Assembly: GCA_003142435.1 (NCBI GenBank)
Contig: PLMI01000102.1
Location: 1-5,627, forward strand
Length of the DNA: 5,627 nt
Reading direction: 5' to 3'
From: Coxiellaceae bacterium
GTDB taxonomy: Bacteria > Pseudomonadota > Gammaproteobacteria > UBA9339
The notes below the pieces were generated by a model that ran no database searches, was not told the origin of the DNA, and worked only from the letters and a program-made list of their open reading frames with translations. Position numbers and translations under genes: made by a program. Shown one piece after another: positions 1 to 5,604 of the stretch (its first letter is position 1; each line of letters starts with the position of its first letter).

Positions 1-22
1 TCGATCCCAGTATCGCCCACCA
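1..22 (+). tRNA. 3' end of a tRNA gene (partial, possibly tRNA-Val)
   Basis: The first 22 bases fit the 3' end of a tRNA. Bases 1-6 (TCGATC) match T-loop positions 55-60 with the invariant T55-C56-R57-A58. Base 7 is the invariant C61. Bases 7-11 would be the 3' T-stem, 12-18 (ATCGCCC) the 3' acceptor strand, 19 an A discriminator and 20-22 the encoded CCA. The gene starts left of the window, so the anticodon is not visible. The acceptor arm predicts a 5' end of GGGCGAT. With discriminator A, this resembles bacterial tRNA-Val(UAC), whose E. coli version ends in a very similar sequence; that isotype is an inference. tRNA 3' ends are common integration sites, and the kinase gene ends 26 bp away. 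Confidence 0.8.
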
Positions 23-48
23 AATTACTAGTTGACACCAAATTCAAT

Positions 49-1254
49 TTAAGAACAATAAAATGACCAAACAGGACGATTAGCGGTCCATTCGCGCTCG
101 GGATTGGAACTAAGTAAAGCTTCATTTTGACTTGGCTGAAAAGTTGTTATTCCCTTAATAGTAGTTGTAGTAGCAGGGATAGTTGGTCTTTCACTTAATC
201 TTACAGTTGTTGCTAAGGCCAAATCTTCAGAATTTTTTGGAGGTAATTCTGTAGTAAGAGCCAAACCGGTAGGCAAGTTAGCTTTTAAAGATTCAAGTTG
301 CGCAATAATCTCCTCAATTGTTACTTTAAAATTTGCATCTACTTTTTTATAAATTGCGATTAAAGCTTCGCGTGTGGAAGCAGATGTTTTTTTAGAAACA
401 AGATTATATATAAGAAAACTTTCAAAAGCTCTCGCTATATCATCTTTATCATACAAACTGTATCCATAGGTAAATTGCCCGCTCGCTCCAAAATCTACAA
501 AATTCACATCTCCAGTACTTTTGTCGTACAAAATATTATTAAGTTCACATAAATCCAAATGACATACTCCTTGGTTATGCATATAGAGCATTTTTTTGAA
601 AACGCTTATCATCAAATTTATCAAAACTTCATCGGTTAAATCATCTTTAGAATCCTCCTCTAAATAGGTGTATAATAAAGTGGTTTTCGGAAAAAATCGC
701 TCAAATATATAACCATATTGGAATAATTCGAAAAAATAAGTTCTTCCGAAAGCAGGGTGCATTTTTGAATTTTCCGGATTGACTGTATAATAATTATGAG
801 CCTCTCTATCGACATCAGCTGTACTAGCCCATGAAATTATTTTTACACAACGTGGTCTTTCCAGCGCAATAACTGTAAGAATAATTTTGTCTCCATCTTG
901 ATAGTCAACCTCTTTAATTACTGTTTTTGATTCATATGTACTACCAAAAGCTCCATTGCCAATAAACTTATCGCTTTCTATAACGAAATACACATAGCCA
1001 TGGTAATCGCCAGGCGTTTTATGTGCTTCATGATTGCGCTTAACTCTTACAACATCATAATCTGTTGTTACCGTCACAGTTTCTTCACCAATTAAAACAT
1101 TTGGATATTTTCCAGCTGGTAATAGTGCGCCTCTTATTTTATGATCAAGCCCTTTAAAAAAATATTTATCAAATAATGCTCGGCATGCCCTTGCTTCGAT
1201 AGAGGTAGGCAGCATCGATTTTAACTTTAAAAGATTTATTGTTATGGTTTGCAT
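49..1254 (-). CDS. Eukaryotic-like protein kinase, putative type IV secreted effector
   Basis: This 401-aa protein has a recognisable eukaryotic-type protein kinase core at about residues 90-330. It shows a glycine-rich loop GNGAFG (99-104), a VAIK-like lysine K138 in CVKII, a candidate alpha-C glutamate E151, a catalytic loop HLDLCELN (232-239; catalytic D234, metal-binding N239) and DFG (254-256). The lysine usually two residues after the catalytic aspartate is Cys236, which is atypical. Residues 1-90 match nothing I know. Residues 330-401 are Thr/Pro/Ser-rich and probably disordered. The C-terminus has E386 and E388 followed by aromatics at positions -3 and -4, in keeping with Dot/Icm translocation signals. 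There is no signal peptide or membrane segment. The ATG at 1254 fits a start site predicted near 1295; the ribosome-binding site is weak and A-rich. By analogy with Legionella LegK proteins it may phosphorylate host proteins, but the substrate is unknown. It converges on the tRNA gene. Confidence 0.85.
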   Translation of the reverse strand: MQTITINLLKLKSMLPTSIEARACRALFDKYFFKGLDHKIRGALLPAGKYPNVLIGEETVTVTTDYDVVRVKRNHEAHKTPGDYHGYVYFVIESDKFIGNGAFGSTYESKTVIKEVDYQDGDKIILTVIALERPRCVKIISWASTADVDREAHNYYTVNPENSKMHPAFGRTYFFELFQYGYIFERFFPKTTLLYTYLEEDSKDDLTDEVLINLMISVFKKMLYMHNQGVCHLDLCELNNILYDKSTGDVNFVDFGASGQFTYGYSLYDKDDIARAFESFLIYNLVSKKTSASTREALIAIYKKVDANFKVTIEEIIAQLESLKANLPTGLALTTELPPKNSEDLALATTVRLSERPTIPATTTTIKGITTFQPSQNEALLSSNPEREWTANRPVWSFYCS

Positions 1255-1301
1255 ATTTTCTTTTGAATATAATATTTTCGATTTAATAGATAATAATTAT
1301 T

Positions 1302-1310
1302 ATAATATCA
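1302..1310 (-). promoter_or_regulatory. Extended -10 promoter of the kinase gene
   Basis: On the minus strand, bases 1310 to 1302 read TGATATTAT, an extended -10 (TGn followed by TATTAT, 5 of 6 to TATAAT). A perfect TATAAT also lies at 1304-1299. Transcription would start near 1295, giving a leader of about 40 nt. No good -35 hexamer is present; the PmrA-like box occupies that position, as expected for an activator-dependent promoter. The region is AT-rich, so -10-like strings occur by chance. The support comes from the spacing, which matches that at the 881-aa gene. Confidence 0.5.
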
Positions 1311-1314
1311 TATT

Positions 1315-1334
1315 ATTATTAAAGTAAGATTAAA
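1315..1334 (-). promoter_or_regulatory. PmrA-like tandem box upstream of the kinase gene
   Basis: Read on the minus strand, the site is TTTAATCTT, spacer AC, then TTTAATAAT. The published PmrA consensus for Icm/Dot-related genes of Legionella and Coxiella is cTTAATatT-N2-cTTAATatT. All twelve strongly conserved positions match, and 14 of 18 match overall. The box ends 4 nt before the TG of the extended -10, so it covers the -35 position. The local base composition makes chance matches plausible. Confidence rests on the same box at the same distance upstream of the other putative effector gene. Confidence 0.55.
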
Positions 1335-1446
1335 TAATATGAAATATCAATATCTAATTTTTGTGGCTTTCTAATGTCTTTGAGGCAACTATTTGATTTT
1401 ATTATATTTTTTTATAGTATATTTTTAATGATTTGTTGTAATTTTT

Positions 1447-1477
1447 TTAGAAAAAGAAAAATCAAGAACAATTCTTA
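1447..1477 (-). terminator. Weak possible terminator after the transpeptidase fragment
   Basis: On the minus strand, a 5-bp hairpin (AAGAA, loop TTG, TTCTT; bases 1476-1464) overlaps the stop codon of the transpeptidase fragment and is followed by a T-rich run (GATTTTTCTTTTT). The stem has only one G-C pair, so it is weak at best. If real, it would be the terminator of the ancestral transpeptidase gene, insulating the kinase promoter from readthrough. Confidence 0.2.
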
Positions 1478-1627
1478 TTTGACAATCACTTTCGTACCAC
1501 CGCGCCCTATATCGACAAAGTATAAGTTCAACCATTTGGCATCTTCCACGAACAATCGAATACAGCCATGGCTTGCGTTATAACCAGGCAATTCGCTTCC
1601 ATGCAATGCAAATCCCCGTCCAGCAAA
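1475..1627 (-). pseudogene. Truncated 3' fragment of an L,D-transpeptidase (YkuD) gene
   Basis: The minus strand here encodes the last 46 residues of a YkuD-family L,D-transpeptidase, including the HGS, SHGCIRLF and GRGGTKV stretches and a proper TAA stop (1475-1477). It is nearly identical to the end of the intact gene at 4387-5079. The last five residues read KVIVK instead of KVVVK through different codons. On the upstream side the frame continues as FAGRG, where the intact gene has FYKG, and then meets an in-frame TAA at 1628-1630. It lacks the signal anchor, the LysM-like region and most of the catalytic domain, so it cannot give a working enzyme. It marks the left border of the inserted 881-aa gene. 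Both ends differ in a coding-compatible way, which suggests that a diverged allele or paralogue contributed sequence. Confidence 0.9.
1488..1616. repeat. Direct repeat, left copy (129 bp)
   Basis: This stretch matches 4400-4528 base for base at a constant offset of 2,912, apart from one mismatch (A1499 against G4411, synonymous in a Gly codon). It lies within the transpeptidase fragment. Both copies are in the same orientation and flank the 881-aa gene, so RecA-type recombination could delete or amplify the unit between them. Confidence 0.97.
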
Positions 1628-1632
1628 TTAAC

Positions 1633-1652
1633 TTTAATATTATTTTAATACT
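1633..1652 (+). promoter_or_regulatory. PmrA-like tandem box upstream of the ankyrin effector gene
   Basis: The site reads TTTAATATT, spacer AT, then TTTAATACT. Against the PmrA consensus cTTAATatT-N2-cTTAATatT it matches all twelve strongly conserved positions and 15 of 18 overall. It ends 4 nt before the TG of the extended -10 and so sits over the -35 position. It begins 17 bp after the transpeptidase repeat ends, just inside the inserted segment, so the gene carries its own regulatory site. Confidence 0.65.
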
Positions 1653-1656
1653 ATAG

Positions 1657-1665
1657 TGCTAAAAT
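1657..1665 (+). promoter_or_regulatory. Extended -10 promoter of the ankyrin effector gene
   Basis: TGCTAAAAT is an extended -10 (TGn plus TAAAAT, 5 of 6 to TATAAT). It predicts a start near 1672 and a leader of about 24 nt before the ATG at 1696. An overlapping alternative is TTAACT (1628-1633), 18 bp, then TATAGT (1652-1657). I prefer the extended -10 because its distance from the upstream box equals that at the kinase gene. Confidence 0.5.
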
Positions 1666-1695
1666 TAAAAAAGTTACATCAAACAAACGGCGAAA

Positions 1696-4341
1696 ATGTT
1701 AGAACATCCAATAAAAATTGAACAACAAGAGCTTGATCTTTCTCAGACTCACCTATTACACAATTTGGCCGGTATAGTCAAAGAGTTGATATGGAGCGAA
1801 TACGCAGAAGAAATTATTGCTCCCGCCATAAGCATAGCCTTATTGTCCAGCAAACATCCGGAGTTTGGAATTGATCTTATTAAAACGGACTTTAGTACAG
1901 CAAATAGCGATCCAAAGCTTAAAGCTATTCTTAGTGAACATTTACCGCCGCAACAGCAAAAATTTATTCCAGATCTTGAAAATGCAAAAAAAAGTTCTCT
2001 TCCGATATTTACAACAATAGCTGAACACCATGGCGAGGTAACAGAAGAACTGAAAAAAGAGTTAATAGAGAAACTCATAGATGATCCAAAGTTGTTTGAT
2101 CAGAAGCTGCACGAAGAACTGCTGCATGGAAAAGGCGACTGCTGTGGCTTTACTAGTATTTTGTCAACTGCTAAAGCATTAGAATACGATGAAATAGAAG
2201 GCGTAGATAAAAAGCTGGTTGCTTCGCTTATTTCTGATCTCACAGAGGTTCTAACAACTATCTCGACTTGGATTCCCGGTAAAAAGCTGCGAAAAGAAAC
2301 TCTTAAAAAAATTGAAAAGTTTTTATCATTGTTGATGTCCTCTCAATGGCCATCTCGTTATTATTCATCCGCCGCCCAAGGAGAATTGAGTAAAACTATA
2401 GAATTTAGCTCAGGCTCAGAGGTAAAAAAGCTTCAAGAACTTGCCTCTCTTGTATTAATTAGTTCAAAAAAAGATTTTAAAGAAGTTCTAAAAAAACTTT
2501 CTCAGCCAAACGTAATAGTTTTCATTATTGTCGGAAATCATGCACTTAGTGTTTTTAAAACTAAAAAAGGTACTTTTCTATGTTATGACTGTAATTATGG
2601 TTTATGGGAGGTACAACAAGATTTAAACTCATGGATAGAAAAAATACTAGAAAAATATGAACAAAGAGACCGTTTCTTTGTCGCTTTACGTGCTGCTAGT
2701 TTTACTTATGCAGGAGATTATTACAACCAAGCAAGCCTTGATGATGTATTAAAAAAACAAAATCCAAATGACTACATAATAGAAAAAGAAAATAGCGATG
2801 AGAATTTATTATTTAATCGTTACATAATTCAAAAAGCTATTACATCCTTGAGATATTTTCTAGCACACGCGGATCCAAAAAAGATAAAGTCACTAATAGA
2901 TCAGTCCCTCTGGGATTATTCACCTGCAGTCAATAATTTTGTGCACTCTATTTTTCATGAGAATTATGAAATTGTAGAACTTTTCGTAAAAGATAAAAAG
3001 GTGAAAATAGATGTTAATGCGAAAATCAGTTATGTACACGCAACTCAAGAAATAGAAGATAAATTAGCAAAATATGGAATAAATACTGAAATTATGTATA
3101 AGCAAGGTTATTCTCCTTTAGAATGTGCCGCAATAATTTCCGGATCTCCTGAAATGATAGGCACACTAGTTAAATTAGGCGCAACAGTTTTCGATCCGAG
3201 TGTTCCTGATAATGCGATTTTGATAGACACCATATATGCGAGTCACACTTTAGCAGCATTAGAGCTTTTGAGACTTGATTCAAGATTAGCAAATACAGTT
3301 GATTGCATTGGAAGAACTCCATTAATAGCAGCTGCACAATCAGGCGATATATTAGTCATGGAAAAGCTCTTAACAATCCCAGGAGTAAATATTGATGAAG
3401 TAGATAAAATGGGAGAAACAGCGCTAATGGGAGCTGCACAATTTGGCAATATAGCAATTATGGAAAAGCTCTTAGCTCTGAGAGCGGATGTTAATAAAAA
3501 AGATAGCCAGGGTTTTAATGCATTGATGGTCGCAATCAAAAATAAAAATCAAAAAGCAATCGATCTTTTGCAAGCGCATGGAGCAAAGTTTGACCCGTTG
3601 ATTCCACTTCCACTTGATTGTAAATCCCCCCTAATATTTGTCACACAATGCGGAAATAAGAGTTTCGTTAAAGAATTTTTGGATAATCCACTGATAGAAA
3701 TAGATGCTCAAGATAACAAACATCATACGGCTTTATACTATGCTTTTTGTGATACAGATATAACCCGAGGTATAGAAATCGCAAAAATGCTTTTAGAGCA
3801 GAATGGCGCAGATGTTATTGGAAATCCATCTATCAAGGATGGCACCAAAAAAGAGATTTTTAAAAATGCTAAGACTTGTAAAGGTCATTTCGAATGCGCA
3901 GTGGAATTATTACTCAAGCCAAACAAAAAATCTTATCTTTTTGCTAAGCCAACATTTGATAATGAATTTTTACAGGCGCAAGAAAGTTATCCAGAATATT
4001 TCGAAGCACTGCTATATAAGTTTCTAACTCATCCGGAAATATTTTTAAAAAAATTCGGCATTTCAGATTTGCGCTTACAAGAAGACGTCTTTCAAACTAT
4101 CCTCGCATGGTGCAACAATAATATGAAGACTTTTAAACATAACGCAAATTTATCGTTTCTTTTAGGGCAATTATCTTATGAAGGAAAGTATATAAAACGC
4201 GAAGAAGCTATCAGCCTTTTAGAAAAAGCTCATGCTTCTTTAGATTTACCTACATGGAAAAAAGAATTAAGTGTAAAATTGTTAAGCACTTTAAAAGCAG
4301 AAAATGACGAAGCTATCATGGCAAGCTGTCCTGTTAGATAA
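1696..4341 (+). CDS. Putative effector: papain/YopT-like cysteine peptidase domain with ankyrin repeats
   Basis: This 881-aa protein has no signal peptide or membrane segment. Residues 145-340 hold a signature like papain-fold C58 (YopT-like) enzymes: GDCCG (147-151, nucleophile candidates C149/C150), NHALSVF (H282) and YDCNYGLW (297-304, D298), with Cys, His and Asp in the family's order and the DxNxG spacing typical of that family. Residues 1-144 are unrecognised. Ankyrin repeats fill about 470-710: 470-502, 539-571, 573-604, 606-636, 643-674 and a loose one at 676-707, with a degenerate copy near 406-440. Residues 818-846 look like a Sel1/TPR helix pair. The C-terminus carries E868, D871 and E872, compatible with a Dot/Icm signal. 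The likely role is a translocated cysteine protease or related acyl enzyme, with ankyrins choosing host partners; activity and target are inferred. The ribosome-binding site is weak (CGGCGA). The gene lies between two copies of a transpeptidase 3' end, indicating acquisition. Confidence 0.85.
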   Translation: MLEHPIKIEQQELDLSQTHLLHNLAGIVKELIWSEYAEEIIAPAISIALLSSKHPEFGIDLIKTDFSTANSDPKLKAILSEHLPPQQQKFIPDLENAKKSSLPIFTTIAEHHGEVTEELKKELIEKLIDDPKLFDQKLHEELLHGKGDCCGFTSILSTAKALEYDEIEGVDKKLVASLISDLTEVLTTISTWIPGKKLRKETLKKIEKFLSLLMSSQWPSRYYSSAAQGELSKTIEFSSGSEVKKLQELASLVLISSKKDFKEVLKKLSQPNVIVFIIVGNHALSVFKTKKGTFLCYDCNYGLWEVQQDLNSWIEKILEKYEQRDRFFVALRAASFTYAGDYYNQASLDDVLKKQNPNDYIIEKENSDENLLFNRYIIQKAITSLRYFLAHADPKKIKSLIDQSLWDYSPAVNNFVHSIFHENYEIVELFVKDKKVKIDVNAKISYVHATQEIEDKLAKYGINTEIMYKQGYSPLECAAIISGSPEMIGTLVKLGATVFDPSVPDNAILIDTIYASHTLAALELLRLDSRLANTVDCIGRTPLIAAAQSGDILVMEKLLTIPGVNIDEVDKMGETALMGAAQFGNIAIMEKLLALRADVNKKDSQGFNALMVAIKNKNQKAIDLLQAHGAKFDPLIPLPLDCKSPLIFVTQCGNKSFVKEFLDNPLIEIDAQDNKHHTALYYAFCDTDITRGIEIAKMLLEQNGADVIGNPSIKDGTKKEIFKNAKTCKGHFECAVELLLKPNKKSYLFAKPTFDNEFLQAQESYPEYFEALLYKFLTHPEIFLKKFGISDLRLQEDVFQTILAWCNNNMKTFKHNANLSFLLGQLSYEGKYIKREEAISLLEKAHASLDLPTWKKELSVKLLSTLKAENDEAIMASCPVR
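3330..3474 (+). repeat. Tandem 102-bp (34-codon) ankyrin-coding repeat
   Basis: Two identical blocks recur at an offset of exactly 102 bp: AGCTGCACAAT at 3330-3340 and 3432-3442, and ATGGAAAAGCTCTTA at 3358-3372 and 3460-3474. They encode the AAQ-G and MEKLL parts of two adjacent ankyrin repeats (residues about 539-571 and 573-604). The DNA-level identity points to a fairly recent duplication of one repeat, or to conversion between them. The neighbouring repeats have diverged much further. Confidence 0.8.
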
Positions 4342-4386
4342 TTGATCAAATATAAAATGATATGAGATCCAGGCTTACTTCCTATG

Positions 4387-5079
4387 TTACTTAACAACAA
4401 CTTTCGTACCGCCGCGCCCTATATCGACAAAGTATAAGTTCAACCATTTGGCATCTTCCACGAACAATCGAATACAGCCATGGCTTGCGTTATAACCAGG
4501 CAATTCGCTTCCATGCAATGCAAATCCCTTATAAAAATACATGCAATAAGGCATTGGTGCACCGCCTTCAGGAATCGGAAAGATACTGGAGATGCAAGAT
4601 GGCGTGCCGCGAGCGTAAACATAGAAAACACCGTGAGGAGTATTACATGCCGACTCTTCGTCGGGACAATAACCTCTACCTCCAGAAACTGGTCCCCAAT
4701 GCACTAAACGACCATTTTCCAAATAAGCGCCAAACGCTTGTTTTTCTAAATCCACTACAACTTCTCTTTTACCGTTGGTATCAATCCAGTTTGGCATGGG
4801 TGAAAAATCCATGTAGTCATAACTATCCATGTTTTTCGGTACCGCTATTACCATACCCGCGTAAATAGGCATGTTAATTCTATTTAACCGCATGACAATA
4901 TCGCGTTTATTCGGGTCCCGAAATAAATTTTCCCAGGAATCGCCATTTTTAACTCTAATGCATTTATAACCGCTCATATTACAAAACAGCCATCCATAGC
5001 TATAAATACCGCTTGCGATTACACCAGTGGTAATAGATATGCCAATGAAAATAAGCAAGATAATAAATTTGCGTATCAT
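4387..5079 (-). CDS. L,D-transpeptidase (YkuD family) with N-terminal anchor and LysM-like region
   Basis: This 230-aa enzyme cross-links or modifies peptidoglycan in the periplasm by L,D-transpeptidation, or attaches proteins to it. Residues 5-25 form a hydrophobic segment after MIRK, an uncleaved anchor or signal peptide. Residues about 41-82 look like a LysM domain (NGDSWENLF, LNRIN, GMVIAVP). The YkuD domain spans 107-229 and shows HG (189-190) and SHGCIR (199-204) with catalytic Cys202 and His200, so the active site appears complete. The ATG is well supported by AGGAG seven nt upstream (5087-5091). The start lies 37 bp after the archease stop, so the two genes are probably cotranscribed. 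It converges on the 881-aa gene with 45 bp between the stops and no clear hairpin terminator. Its final 46 codons are duplicated as a fragment at 1475-1627. Its 3' end may be a recombinant of two alleles. Confidence 0.93.
   Translation of the reverse strand: MIRKFIILLIFIGISITTGVIASGIYSYGWLFCNMSGYKCIRVKNGDSWENLFRDPNKRDIVMRLNRINMPIYAGMVIAVPKNMDSYDYMDFSPMPNWIDTNGKREVVVDLEKQAFGAYLENGRLVHWGPVSGGRGYCPDEESACNTPHGVFYVYARGTPSCISSIFPIPEGGAPMPYCMYFYKGFALHGSELPGYNASHGCIRLFVEDAKWLNLYFVDIGRGGTKVVVK
4400..4528. repeat. Direct repeat, right copy (129 bp)
   Basis: Partner of 1488-1616 with a single mismatch. It lies inside the intact transpeptidase gene and encodes residues 185 to about 226, including the catalytic SHGCIR motif. 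Beyond both ends the two copies stop matching closely, which places the recombination junctions at about 1487/4399 and 1617/4529. Confidence 0.97.
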
Positions 5080-5086
5080 GAAAAAA

Positions 5087-5091
5087 CTCCT
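5087..5091 (-). promoter_or_regulatory. Strong Shine-Dalgarno of the transpeptidase gene
   Basis: The minus strand reads AGGAG, seven nt before the ATG at 5079. This fixes the start and contrasts with the weak ribosome-binding sites of the two effector genes. Confidence 0.85.
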
Positions 5092-5116
5092 GTAAAATCA
5101 TAATGTAAACAACTAC

Positions 5117-5527
5117 TCATATATCATAAACCACTATGGCTTCCCATGCATTTTTCACTTTCGTTACAAATAGGTCATGATAGGTCACAGCTTTTATTTC
5201 ATCCTTAGCCAAAGCCTCCCCCGAGCCTATCTGCGCTAGTACCTTATGAGAAGTAATCTTTTTTATTTCAAACTCTAAATAAGCTCTGTTGCTTATATCA
5301 GAACATGTCAATATCTCAAAAAGCCAATTAATCAATAAATTTTCCAGGTTTTCACCCTCGATCTCAACTGTTTCATGATGAGTGATTTTTACGTTTTTTA
5401 GCTCATCTGCACCATATAAAAAAACCATCATACCTAATGCAGAATTCACAAACAACTCAGCAAGATTCTTGCCATAAGATTTAATTTTTATATCTGCAGG
5501 ATGGTCTAAAAATTCGTATTTTTTCAT
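5117..5527 (-). CDS. Archease family protein (RtcB RNA ligase activator)
   Basis: The 136-aa length is typical of archeases. Family features are visible: DHPADI (8-13, matching the conserved DH-ADI with metal-binding aspartates), LLINWLFEIL (64-73), the EIKAVTYHDL motif in the second half and a C-terminal VVYDI with a conserved aspartate (D135). Archeases help RtcB, the GTP-dependent tRNA/RNA ligase, form the guanylylated intermediate and turn over repeatedly in the cytoplasm. No rtcB gene is present in this window. The start is supported by AGGGA (5535-5539) seven nt upstream of the ATG. It is the first visible gene of a probable operon with the downstream transpeptidase gene; I see no functional link between the two. 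No convincing sigma-70 promoter was found in the 100 bp upstream. Confidence 0.92.
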   Translation of the reverse strand: MKKYEFLDHPADIKIKSYGKNLAELFVNSALGMMVFLYGADELKNVKITHHETVEIEGENLENLLINWLFEILTCSDISNRAYLEFEIKKITSHKVLAQIGSGEALAKDEIKAVTYHDLFVTKVKNAWEAIVVYDI

Positions 5528-5604
5528 TAAATAATCCCTGGTCGGGCGTTGAATAAATTGTTTTTGCGTGTTTTGTATAACAAAATCAATTTGTAAATTT
5601 CTAA

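Noticed and set aside
1281..1345. AT-rich repeats (ATAATAATTATTATAAT and similar) as a possible origin or hairpin element
   Set aside because: They are explained by low-complexity AT sequence around the promoter. No DnaA boxes or iteron spacing were seen.
1374..1583. 69-aa plus-strand open frame with a hydrophobic stretch followed by RKRK
   Set aside because: Its second half is antisense to the transpeptidase fragment and the first half is low-complexity AT-rich sequence. No convincing ribosome-binding site or family match was seen.
1749..2078. Minus-strand open frames within the 881-aa gene (also 3243-3539) and a plus-strand one at 3803-4027
   Set aside because: They overlap a clearly coding frame with recognisable domains, and their translations look like out-of-frame products.
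4342..4386. Possible bidirectional terminator between the convergent 881-aa and transpeptidase genes
   Set aside because: Only an 8-bp palindrome, TTGATCAA (4342-4349), is present, with no stem-loop and T-tract.
4440..4868. Open frames on both strands inside the transpeptidase gene (63, 75 and 127 aa)
   Set aside because: They are shadows of the well-supported transpeptidase reading frame, without family motifs or ribosome-binding sites.
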